DNA of 64,000 nt from contig ONII01000019.1 of the NCBI GenBank assembly GCA_900317845.1, positions 28,057 through 92,056 of the forward strand. The letters are read 5' to 3'. A program made the position numbers and the translations under genes. Source of the stretch: an uncultured Bacteroidales bacterium (lineage in GTDB: Bacteria > Bacteroidota > Bacteroidia > Bacteroidales > UBA932). The notes below the pieces were generated by a model. It ran no database searches and was not told the origin of the DNA. It saw only the letters and a list, made by a program, of their open reading frames with translations. Below are positions 15,802 to 23,532 of the stretch, piece after piece (positions within the stretch are counted from its first letter, which is position 1; each line of letters starts with the position of its first letter).

Positions 15802-18732
15802 TTAGAAGGTGACGGTGGCACCCAGGGTGACCACGCGAGTTTCAGGATAGCCGGTGCCATTGTCCACGCCCGGAGTGAGACCGTTGGTGCTCAGCAGGGC
15901 CGGGTCTGTGCCGGTGTAGCCGGTGAAGGTGTACAAATCCGATGCGGTGAGGAATACGCGCAGGCTCTGCAGGATGTCTTTCTGCCGGGGGACGAAGGTG
16001 TAGCCCAGCGTGACATTCTGGATTTTCATGAAGTCACCCTTCTCCAGGAAATAGGACGTAACCACACCGCCGTATTCACGGACATTCTTGTCGGTGGTGT
16101 ATGCACTGCGGAAGACGTTGGCATTACCGGAACTCTGCAGGTTGCCGGCGCGGCGGTTGTTGTAAATCATATGGCCGAAGGCGCCGTTCATGAAGATGTT
16201 CAAATCCCAGTTCTTGTAACGGATGGTGTTGTTCCAGGAGAGGAAGAGCTTGGGAATGGTGTTGCCGATATAACGCTTGAAAGCGGCATTGGCCGATGCA
16301 GCGGTAATGGTGTTGCCTTCATTGTCATACACCATCATATCGCCGTACTCGTTCACGCCGGCGGCCTGGTAACCATACAACTGGCCGATACGGCTGCCTT
16401 CCGTATAGCGATAATAGTAAGAGGTCTGTCCCAGGCCGCCGGTTCCCAGCATGTCAATGTAGGAAGCGCCGTAGATCTGGTTGGACAGGGTCACGATGCG
16501 GGAATAACCCACAGAGGCATTGATACCGGAAGTCCACTTTACAGCGGTCTTGGCAAAGATGTCTCCTTCAATGGAAAGTTCGGCGCCCAGGTTCTGGGTC
16601 TTACCTACGTTTACCAGGATGGAACTGTGGATGAACGGAGGCTGGGGGGCCGTGTAGTTGTACAGCAGGTCCGGGCTCTCGCGGTCGTACAGGTCCAAAC
16701 TACCGCGCAGGCGGTTGTTGAAGAAGGCGAAGTCCACACCGAAGTTGAGGGCCATCAGCTTCTCCCAGCGCAGTTCAGGGTTCTCGTTGGAGGCGGGACG
16801 ATAACCGATGATCCATTCGCCGTCCATATAATACTGACCGTGGCTGCCGTAAGTAGGACGGGAGACGTTGGAACCGCCGCGACGGCCGGTGATACCGAAG
16901 GAGAAGCGGGGCTTGAGGCTGTTCACCCAATGCGCGCCGCTCATAAAGCCCATGTTGGCGATTTCCCAAGCGATGGAAGCGGCAGGAAAATTACCCCACT
17001 TGTTCTTTTCACCAAAGTTGGTGGCGCCTTCCCGGCGGATGGAGGCCTGGACGAAAATCAAATTGTTCCAGTTATAGTTGACACGGGCCAGGAGGGCGAT
17101 GACCTTGGAGAGGGACTTGCCGGAGCTCATGCCGGCCTGGGCGGGATTTTCGGTACGGGCCGTACCGGAGCCGATATCGTTCCAGAGGATGGAGTCATAG
17201 GCGAAACCGCGGTTGGTCATGCCCATGTTCTCCGAATTGAAATCCTGATAGGAATAGCCAGCCACAGCATTGATGTGGTGGGCATCCTTGTGGAAGGAGT
17301 AGTTGAACAGCCATTCCAACTGGTTGCGCCAGTTCTTGGAATAGTTGAGCGAAGCGGTTCCTTCATAGCCGTTCCAATACTTGTCGTGGGACTCGATGGG
17401 CGTGTAATTGTTGCTCTTGTAGTCGTTATAATCCAGCGAGTACGTGATCGTGGAATTGAAATTATGGACGTCGTTCTTGATGAAGTTCGCCTTGAGGGAT
17501 ACGGCGCCGGTGGCAAACAGGCGCTGGCCGTTTGCGGTCTTGTTCAGCATGGCTTCCACCGGGTTGGTCGCGTTGGTGGGAGCGGTGGGCTGGTAATAGG
17601 AGCCATCCTCATTATAAATAGGGAAGGTGGGGTTGATGGTGAGGGCTGTACCGAAGGAACCGTCGTTACCATATTCCTCGTTCACGCGGCGTACGTTCAA
17701 GGAAACGTTGATCTGGAAGATGTCCTTGATGAGGCGCTGCTCCAAAGCGGCGCGGGCGCCGAATTCTTCACGGGCGTCCACCAGGTCCACACCCAGGGAG
17801 TTCTTGTAGTTGACAGAGGCGTTGTAGGAGCCCTTCTTGGTGCTTCCGTCCACGGACACATAGTGGCTGTGGCCATAGGAGAACTTGCGCAGCAGGGCTT
17901 TGTACCAGTCGGTGCGGTAACCGTAGTCCGTACCGCGGCGGGATCGTACCCACTCATCGGCCGTAAGTACAGGGATGGGATCCTTGGCGAAGTTCACGTT
18001 GAAAGCGCCGTCGTAGGTGACATGTGCAGTGCCGGGTTCATCCTTGGAGCCCTTTCTGGTGGTGATGAGAATCACACCGTTAGCACCGCTGGTGCCGTAG
18101 ATGGAGGCCGATGCCGCGTCCTTCAGGACGGTCATGGACTCGATGTCCTGGGGAGACAGGCTGCGGAGTTCACCGCCGGGAATGCCGTCGATCACCACCA
18201 GAGGTCCGTTGCCGGCGTTCAGGGAAGTGGCGCCACGGATCTGAAAGTCAGAGCCGGAGTTCGGGTTGGAACCCTGGCTGGTAACGACGTTGAGACCGGC
18301 CACTTTACCCGTGAGCATGGTCATGGGGTTGTTGGTGGTGCCCCGGAAGAAATCTTTGCTGTCGACCTGTACGACGGAGGCCGACAATTCCTTCTTGGAC
18401 AGGGTGCCGTAGCCAATCACGACTACGTCATCCAAAAATTCGCTGTCTTCTTCCAACCGGATGGTCGCAGGGACCTCCTTGGCAGGGAAAACCTGTGTTG
18501 CATAGCCGATGCAACTGATTTCCACCAGTGCTTCGGGGGAAGAGACGCGCAGGATGTAGTCGCCGTCCAGCCCGGTAGCCGTGCCATTGGACGTGCCCTG
18601 TTCCATGACAGTGGCGCCAATGACGGGTCCTTGGCTGTCTAAGACCACACCCTTCACCTGGTATCCGCCCTGGGCGAACACCATGACCGTCAGGCTGAGC
18701 CAGAGGGTCAAAGCGGAAATAATCCTTTTCAT
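15802..18732 (-). CDS. susC: SusC-like TonB-dependent outer-membrane transporter
   Basis: The product is about 976 aa from the ATG at 18732, chosen because it starts the signal peptide MKRIISALTLWLSLTVMVFAQ; an upstream start adds 19 non-signal residues. The order is a carboxypeptidase-like regulatory domain (VKGVVLDSQGPVIGATV), the plug domain (QIRGATSLNAGNGPLVVIDG, SIYGTSGANGVILITTRKG) and a 22-stranded barrel ending in TRVVTLGATVTF with a terminal Phe. It imports starch oligosaccharides through the outer membrane, powered by TonB, with the SusD lid encoded next. It is the first gene of the leftward operon susC-susD-susE/F-amylase-susA and is probably activated by the SusR homologue upstream. 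Confidence 0.96.
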   Translation of the reverse strand: MKRIISALTLWLSLTVMVFAQGGYQVKGVVLDSQGPVIGATVMEQGTSNGTATGLDGDYILRVSSPEALVEISCIGYATQVFPAKEVPATIRLEEDSEFLDDVVVIGYGTLSKKELSASVVQVDSKDFFRGTTNNPMTMLTGKVAGLNVVTSQGSNPNSGSDFQIRGATSLNAGNGPLVVIDGIPGGELRSLSPQDIESMTVLKDAASASIYGTSGANGVILITTRKGSKDEPGTAHVTYDGAFNVNFAKDPIPVLTADEWVRSRRGTDYGYRTDWYKALLRKFSYGHSHYVSVDGSTKKGSYNASVNYKNSLGVDLVDAREEFGARAALEQRLIKDIFQINVSLNVRRVNEEYGNDGSFGTALTINPTFPIYNEDGSYYQPTAPTNATNPVEAMLNKTANGQRLFATGAVSLKANFIKNDVHNFNSTITYSLDYNDYKSNNYTPIESHDKYWNGYEGTASLNYSKNWRNQLEWLFNYSFHKDAHHINAVAGYSYQDFNSENMGMTNRGFAYDSILWNDIGSGTARTENPAQAGMSSGKSLSKVIALLARVNYNWNNLIFVQASIRREGATNFGEKNKWGNFPAASIAWEIANMGFMSGAHWVNSLKPRFSFGITGRRGGSNVSRPTYGSHGQYYMDGEWIIGYRPASNENPELRWEKLMALNFGVDFAFFNNRLRGSLDLYDRESPDLLYNYTAPQPPFIHSSILVNVGKTQNLGAELSIEGDIFAKTAVKWTSGINASVGYSRIVTLSNQIYGASYIDMLGTGGLGQTSYYYRYTEGSRIGQLYGYQAAGVNEYGDMMVYDNEGNTITAASANAAFKRYIGNTIPKLFLSWNNTIRYKNWDLNIFMNGAFGHMIYNNRRAGNLQSSGNANVFRSAYTTDKNVREYGGVVTSYFLEKGDFMKIQNVTLGYTFVPRQKDILQSLRVFLTASDLYTFTGYTGTDPALLSTNGLTPGVDNGTGYPETRVVTLGATVTF

Positions 18733-18799
18733 AGGGTTGCGTGTGTTGGTTATAGTTTTGGAGTTGTGTTCCAATGTGTTGTGTACCAATGTGGTTTCG

Positions 18800-18807
18800 C
18801 AAAAGTA
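18800..18807 (-). promoter_or_regulatory. Candidate -7 box of the sus operon
   Basis: On the minus strand it reads TACTTTTG (TAnnTTTG), 68 bp before the susC ATG. No -33 TTTG stands at the usual 19-21 bp, which fits a promoter that needs an activator such as SusR. Confidence 0.5.
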
Positions 18808-18868
18808 CCCCCTTTCACGGGCGCGTCCTATTTAAATAAAGGAATTATAATGCCTAAACGCATAATAT

Positions 18869-18905
18869 TTTTGCCAACACACTGAATATCAGCGTATTGG
18901 CAAAA
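18869..18905. promoter_or_regulatory. Large dyad between susR and susC
   Basis: Arms TTTTGCCAA (18869-18877) and TTGGCAAAA (18897-18905) flank a 19-bp centre that itself contains CTGA-ATA-TCAG. It lies just after the susR stop and about 60 bp upstream of the sus -7 box. It may be the SusR operator or the susR transcript end; there is no clear U-tract for the latter. Confidence 0.5.
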
Positions 18906-18932
18906 TGAAAAAAAGAGAAAAATATAACGGGA

Positions 18933-20528
18933 TTATTTCCCTATTTGCATGATTTCCGCCTCAAAACGTTCGTTTTCCACCCAGGATTTGTTCTTTACAC
19001 GTGTTTTGTACGTATTGATGGTGTGTACAGAGTAGTCCAGGAAGCGGGCGATGCGTTCGGGTTCCTGGATGCCCAGACGGATAAGGGCGAAGATGCGCAT
19101 CTCGGGATTCAGCCCATGTGTGGGAAAAATCTGCTCCGTTTCAGGGAACAAGGCGTTGTAGTCGTTGACGAATGTGGGGAATATCTTGAGGAAGGTGTTG
19201 TCGAAGGACTCATACATGCTGTCCCTTTCCTTGTCCAACGTAGATTCTTTGAGGGAACGCCGAAGTTCATCGTACTGGCGCGTAACCAGCATGCGATCCA
19301 CCAGCTTGTATAGCTGGGACATCTTTTCAATGAATTCGGAATTGATATAGAACGAGTTGCCGATGTATTCCGCCTTGATGGCATTGGCTTCCGCCAGGCG
19401 GGCGTTGGCGTCCTCCAGCCGTCGGTTGCGCTCTTCAATGCCGGCCCGGGCCTCGTGCAGGCGGCGGTTCTGCCGGCGGAAAAACCAAAGGGATACCACG
19501 GCCGCCACGGCAATGATGACGGTGAGGATAATGCTGATTCCCATGAGCTTATGCTGCCGGCTCAGGCTGTCGTAGTGGTTTTTCTCTACCAGGGGGAGCA
19601 CTGCCCCCACCTCCAGTTTACGCAGGCGGGCATTGTAGAAATTAGCATCGTCGAAAGAAGCCCTCACGTAGCGGGTGGGCCGTTCTACCTCTCCGCGGCG
19701 GGAGAGGTATTCGGCCAGCATGCGCAGTGCAGTGGTTTCCTTGGTGGACGATTTGATATCGCAGATGGCCGATTCACAAATGGCCAGAAGCGCCTCATCT
19801 TCCCGTCCCAGGAGTTGGAGCATCCAGCCCATGGACGAGGCATAGATGGCGCGGGTGTGCAAATCCAGTCCCGGGCTTTCCAGCAGGGCGGCAAATTCTT
19901 CCACGCCTTCCTCAAACTGCCTGTTTTCCATCAGGAAATTGGCGTTATACTCATGCCAGATACGGGAATTTTCCGGAACGGTCTCCAGGACTTTTCGGCT
20001 GTAGTATTCTCCGGCCTGCGAGTACTGGTCCCAGTACGGCTCGGTTTGGGCGTATCCTCTGGCTGAGTAGTTGAGCCGCACCATCGTCCTGTAATAACTG
20101 AGCCGGGCGCGGGAAGAGAGCCGGTCTTCCGAGATTGTCGATGCCGTGTCGAAGGCTTCCTTGAACAGACCGGCGTTGATGAGGCAGATGACCTTGGCCA
20201 ATTCGGCCTCGGCTACCAAGTCCTGAATTGGTGAATTGGCCGCCATCTCGCCCAGGGCCAGCGCATAGTTGTAGGCCGAATCGTACTTATAACTGGCATA
20301 TTCCTCGTACAGGTGGAACGTGGCTTCCCAGCGGCTGCTTTCGTCCACGGCGTCGCGAAGGTCTCCCCTGAGCCGGTTGATCCTTTCCTCCTTACTGGCG
20401 TCATAATTAGCCTTTTCCTCCAGGGTAGCATCCACCTCCCGGAGTTTTTGCTCGATTTCGTGGTTGTGTCCCCATGCCGTACCCATCGACAGGCACAGGA
20501 AAAGCATAAGAAAAACAGGTCTGTTCAT
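18933..20528 (-). CDS. susR: SusR-like membrane-bound starch-responsive transcriptional activator
   Basis: The protein is 531 aa. A signal-like N-terminus (MNRPVFLMLFLCLSMGTAWG) is followed by an all-helical, TPR-like periplasmic region (about 25-320), one transmembrane helix (about 327-346, ISIILTVIIAVAAVVSLWF) and a cytoplasmic coiled coil (AGIEERNRRLEDANARLAEA). A C-terminal LuxR-like helix-turn-helix follows (ALIRLGIQEPERIARFLDYS, VHTINTYKTRVKNKS). This is the architecture of Bacteroides SusR, which senses maltose or maltooligosaccharides and switches on the sus genes. It is encoded divergently in function but on the same strand, upstream of susC, with about 200 bp between, where the dyad lies. 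The match is by architecture and context; the ligand is inferred. Confidence 0.88.
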   Translation of the reverse strand: MNRPVFLMLFLCLSMGTAWGHNHEIEQKLREVDATLEEKANYDASKEERINRLRGDLRDAVDESSRWEATFHLYEEYASYKYDSAYNYALALGEMAANSPIQDLVAEAELAKVICLINAGLFKEAFDTASTISEDRLSSRARLSYYRTMVRLNYSARGYAQTEPYWDQYSQAGEYYSRKVLETVPENSRIWHEYNANFLMENRQFEEGVEEFAALLESPGLDLHTRAIYASSMGWMLQLLGREDEALLAICESAICDIKSSTKETTALRMLAEYLSRRGEVERPTRYVRASFDDANFYNARLRKLEVGAVLPLVEKNHYDSLSRQHKLMGISIILTVIIAVAAVVSLWFFRRQNRRLHEARAGIEERNRRLEDANARLAEANAIKAEYIGNSFYINSEFIEKMSQLYKLVDRMLVTRQYDELRRSLKESTLDKERDSMYESFDNTFLKIFPTFVNDYNALFPETEQIFPTHGLNPEMRIFALIRLGIQEPERIARFLDYSVHTINTYKTRVKNKSWVENERFEAEIMQIGK

Positions 20529-20606
20529 GAGGTAAAGTTACTGATTTTCTTGCAAATACAAAAATAGTATTACTTTTACGCGAGTATATTATTGGATTCC
20601 GATGCC

Positions 20607-20676
20607 GTCATTGCCGGCTCTAACCCTCCTCATCCCGGGCTTGACACTCCTCATCCTGGGCTTGATCCGGGATCTC
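20607..20676. repeat. GTCAT...ATCTC palindromic repeat, intergenic copy
   Basis: Starts GTCATTGCCGG and ends CCGGGATCTCC, with two internal CTCATCC(C/T)GGGCTTGA tandem units. It is the same family as the copies inside murB, ksgA and the MBOAT gene. Confidence 0.65.
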
Positions 20677-20793
20677 CTTGCGCGAAGGTCCATCCCCTAG
20701 ACCTTCAGTACACTTTTCCTACACTTTTTTTGCGCGAAGGTCCACGCCTTAAGGACGAGACTAGGTTCTGATCCATCTCTCCTCCCATCACCG

Positions 20794-20987
20794 TTAAAGC
20801 ACACATACCCCGTCCTGGACTACCTCCAATGCATCACCCCGTGCTTTAACCACCCTTTAAACACCCCGTTAAAGCACACCTACCCCGTCCTGAGCCGCGT
20901 CCAGGGGCTCACCCCGTGCTTTAACAACCCTTTCCACCCCCGCCTAAAGCATACTTTCGGCCCCCTAGGATGCCGAGTGCGCTTTAA
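20794..20987. repeat. Tandem array of inverted TTAAAGCAC/GTGCTTTAA modules
   Basis: Three head-to-tail units of about 75 bp. Units 1 (20794-20849) and 2 (20869-20924) each open with TTAAAGCACAC.TACCCCGTCC and close with CACCCCGTGCTTTAA. The third (20945-20987) is decayed (TAAAGCATAC ... GCGCTTTAA). Each unit can fold on its 9-bp arms. No coding potential is seen. Confidence 0.65.
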
Positions 20988-21006
20988 TGCCGGAAGGAAA
21001 GCGGAA

Positions 21007-21043
21007 CCCTCTTGGGCCCTATAACGGAGCCCGAGAGGGTTTT
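21007..21043 (+). other. Terminator-like hairpin in the repeat-rich gap
   Basis: Stem CCCTCTTGGGC/GCCCGAGAGGG (11 bp, one G-T) followed by TTTT. Two further GC-rich hairpins follow at about 21050-21075 (CCGCCTTGC/GCAAGGCGG) and 21091-21121 (GCCGCCGCAC/GTGCGGCGGC). No gene upstream on this strand needs a terminator. Confidence 0.45.
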
Positions 21044-21132
21044 CGCTAGCCGCCTTGCCGCGTATTGCAAGGCGGTGGTTCCGTGTCCTGTCAGCCGCCG
21101 CACCTGGTTGCGTGCGGCGGCCACTCACCGGG

Positions 21133-21237
21133 CTGGTCGGTATCATGTTGACAATCAACACTTTACTCACTTTCCTCGGCTCTTTTTGCGCCGAGGATTA
21201 TCCGTAAGTAACTGACAATCTGCGCGTTATCGACCAG
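21133..21237. repeat. MITE-like palindrome, copy 1 (divergent)
   Basis: Ends are CTGGTCGGTATC and GTTATCGACCAG. The centre is CCTCGGC/GCCGAGG followed by ATTAT, matching the CCTCGTTC/GAACGAGG core of the other copies in layout and in length (105 bp). Confidence 0.6.
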
Positions 21238-21358
21238 TTGGATTTTCGATTATGCGTCCCTGGAACAGATTAGTTGCCGCCGGAACAGATTATGTGGCCT
21301 CTTGAATAGAGTGTGTGGACACCCGTCTGGTAAACCTTTTCAAGACAACACATTTTGT

Positions 21359-21464
21359 AATGATTCATAAAGTATTAATACACAGCAAGATACGCATAAT
21401 CCTCGTTCGTTTTTTAACGAGGATTATATAGTAACTGATTGATAGCCAATATTTTAGCCGTCAC
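21359..21464. repeat. MITE-like palindrome, copy 2 (left end degenerate)
   Basis: Core ATAATCCTCGTT/AACGAGGATTAT centred near 21411, with a right end TTAGCCGTCAC. The left terminal repeat is not recognisable, so that boundary is estimated from symmetry. Confidence 0.55.
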
Positions 21465-21482
21465 CCCTGACATCCTGGGCGT

Positions 21483-21589
21483 GTGACACTTAAGTAACTG
21501 ATTGTCTGCAACTTACACAACAATCCTCGTTCGAAAAGTGAACGAGGATTATATTGGAAGTTACTGTGGCTCAACGAGTTAGCGATCAG
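21483..21589. repeat. MITE-like palindrome, copy 3 (107 bp)
   Basis: Ends GTGACACTTAA and TTAGCGATCAG, core AATCCTCGTTC/GAACGAGGATT. It is exactly as long as the two copies flanking clpB and lies 12 bp past the MBOAT stop codon. Confidence 0.7.
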
Positions 21590-21603
21590 GCGCGACGAGA
21601 GGC

Positions 21604-23532
21604 CTAGAACTGGAAGTAGATGAAGGTCTGGAGGTCGGCGGTGATGAACTGGTAGAAGAAGACGATGATGAGCACCACCACCAGGGCCATGACGGGCAGC
21701 GGGAGGCGGGCGAAAACAATCCGGTAACGGCGTTTGAAGCGCTCCGGCAGCCAGTGGATGAGCATGCCCAGCAGAAAGACCAACAGCACGGCCCGGTGCT
21801 GCCAGGCCATCGCGGGCACCAGCGACAAATCCCACGCACCGCCAATCTGGTTCACCATGTTCTTGGCGGTGTTCCAGGCCTGCTCATTGGCCAGGGCCGG
21901 GTCCAGGTTGGAGCCGCTGCGGAAGAACAGGCGGGTGAAGGTGATGAACACGAAGGTCTGGAAGATGTCCCACGCGCGGGAGAGCCAGCGGAGAGATGCC
22001 CGGTCGGAGTCGGGCATGACAGAGGCGGAGCCGGGCATGACGGCCGCTCCTTCTGTCATTGCCGGCTTGACCGGCAATCTCCGGATAAGCGCTTTTACGA
22101 CCGTACCGGCCAGGATAATCAGGGTCCAGACAAAGAACATGTTCCACACGGGATAGTGCAGGGTGAAGGAGAGGGTGCCGCACAAGGCGGTGACCAGGCC
22201 GATGATCCCCAGCTTCTGTGTCATGGTCCGTTTGGTCCAGACCTTATAAATCACCATGCCCAGGCCGTTGAGGCCGCCCCAAATCATGAAATTCCAGCTG
22301 GCGCCGTGCCACAGGCCGCCCAGCAGCATGGTGTTCATGGAGTTGATGTTGGTGGTGATAAGTTTGCGGTCCCCCGGCCGCAGCCACGCCCAGAGGCCAA
22401 TGCCGGCCGCCACCACAAAAACGCCAAAGGCCACCCACCAGGAGCCGCTGAGGAAACTGCCGAATACCGCCACCGCCAGGATAATCACAAAGGTGGCCGG
22501 CGTGGCGTTGCGGTTACCGCCGAGGGGAATGTACAGGTAGTCCCGGAGCCAGCGGCTAAGCGACATGTGCCAGCGGCGCCAGAACTGCTGCGTGTTCACG
22601 GCCTTGTACGGCGAATCGAAGTTCTTGGGCAGGTAGAAGCCCATGAGCATGGCAACGCCCGTAGCGATGTCCGTGTAGCCGGAAAAATCGGCATAGACCT
22701 GCAGCGAATAGCAGAACAGGGCACTTAAATTCTCGAAGCCGCTGTACAGCAGCGGGTTCTCGAACACGCGGTCGCAGAAGTTCACCGCCAGATAGTCCGC
22801 CAGAATGAGCTTCTTGAGGAGGCCGTTCATGATCCAGAAAACGGCAATGCCGAACCAGCGACGGCTCAGGTTATACGGCTTATGCAGCTGTTCCACGAAC
22901 TCCACGGCACGGACGATAGGACCCGCTACCAGTTGCGGGAAAAAGCTCAGGTAGAAGCCAAAGTCCAGGAAGTTCCCCACCGGGGCAATCTTCCGCCGCT
23001 TGACGTCCACCACATAGCTCACCGCCTGGAAGGTAAAGAAAGAGATGCCTACCGGGAGAATGATGGCATCGACCCGGAAAACTTCCGCGCCAACAAGCAT
23101 ATTCAGCCATTCGCCCAGGACGTCGTGCACCTGCAGGTGCAGCCCCAACAGGTTATTCACAAAATCCGTAAGGAAGTACGCGTATTTGAAATAGGCCAGG
23201 ATGCCCAGGTCCACCACCACGCTCAGCGCCGTTACGGCCGAACGTCCCCTCTCGGATTTGAGACGATGCAACCACTTGGCTGCAAAGAAGTTATAGACAA
23301 TAACAAAGAGCAGGAGCGCCAGGAACACGCCACTGGTCTTGTAGTAGAAGAACAGCGACACGGCAAACAGATAGCCGTTGCGCAGCAGCACCTTGGAGTG
23401 GAAGAGCGAGAACACCGCAAATACCAGCGCAAAGAACGCCCAGAAGTAGAACTGGGTGAACAGCAGCGGATGGGCCTGGTCAAAGGAGAGCAGGCTCTGG
23501 AAAAAGTCCCGTATGATGTCCCACAGTGTCAT
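21604..23532 (-). CDS. MBOAT-family O-acyltransferase (AlgI/DltB-like)
   Basis: A 642-aa polytopic membrane protein with about 11-12 hydrophobic segments. Family landmarks are ILPVGISFFTFQAVSYVVDV, FFPQLVAGPIVR, YADFSGYTDIATG, FWRRWHMSLSRWLRDYLYIPLGGNR and the putative catalytic His in GGLWHGASWNF. Such enzymes move acetyl groups across the inner membrane for modification of extracellular polysaccharide. The start ATG overlaps the stop of the upstream SGNH gene (ATGA), so translation is coupled. Near residues 485-514 about 30 extra residues (PVKPAMTEGAA... ...VMPDSDRASL) are encoded by palindromic repeats, in a cytoplasmic or loop region before RWLSRAWDIFQTF. Substrate is unknown. Confidence 0.92.
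   Translation of the reverse strand: MTLWDIIRDFFQSLLSFDQAHPLLFTQFYFWAFFALVFAVFSLFHSKVLLRNGYLFAVSLFFYYKTSGVFLALLLFVIVYNFFAAKWLHRLKSERGRSAVTALSVVVDLGILAYFKYAYFLTDFVNNLLGLHLQVHDVLGEWLNMLVGAEVFRVDAIILPVGISFFTFQAVSYVVDVKRRKIAPVGNFLDFGFYLSFFPQLVAGPIVRAVEFVEQLHKPYNLSRRWFGIAVFWIMNGLLKKLILADYLAVNFCDRVFENPLLYSGFENLSALFCYSLQVYADFSGYTDIATGVAMLMGFYLPKNFDSPYKAVNTQQFWRRWHMSLSRWLRDYLYIPLGGNRNATPATFVIILAVAVFGSFLSGSWWVAFGVFVVAAGIGLWAWLRPGDRKLITTNINSMNTMLLGGLWHGASWNFMIWGGLNGLGMVIYKVWTKRTMTQKLGIIGLVTALCGTLSFTLHYPVWNMFFVWTLIILAGTVVKALIRRLPVKPAMTEGAAVMPGSASVMPDSDRASLRWLSRAWDIFQTFVFITFTRLFFRSGSNLDPALANEQAWNTAKNMVNQIGGAWDLSLVPAMAWQHRAVLLVFLLGMLIHWLPERFKRRYRIVFARLPLPVMALVVVLIIVFFYQFITADLQTFIYFQF
21993..22082 (-). repeat. 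Composite GTCAT/ATCTC palindromic repeat inserted in the MBOAT gene
   Basis: GAGAT...ATGAC (21993-22020) and GTCATTGCC...GGCAATCTC (22055-22081) face each other around a third partial unit (GCCGGGCATGAC, 22030-22041). The span is 89 bp from outer GAGAT to ATCTC, equal to the murB insertion. Confidence 0.8.

Noticed and set aside
15712-18642. 976-codon plus-strand frame opposite susC
   Set aside because: Antisense of a well-supported TonB-dependent transporter; no domain or start signals.
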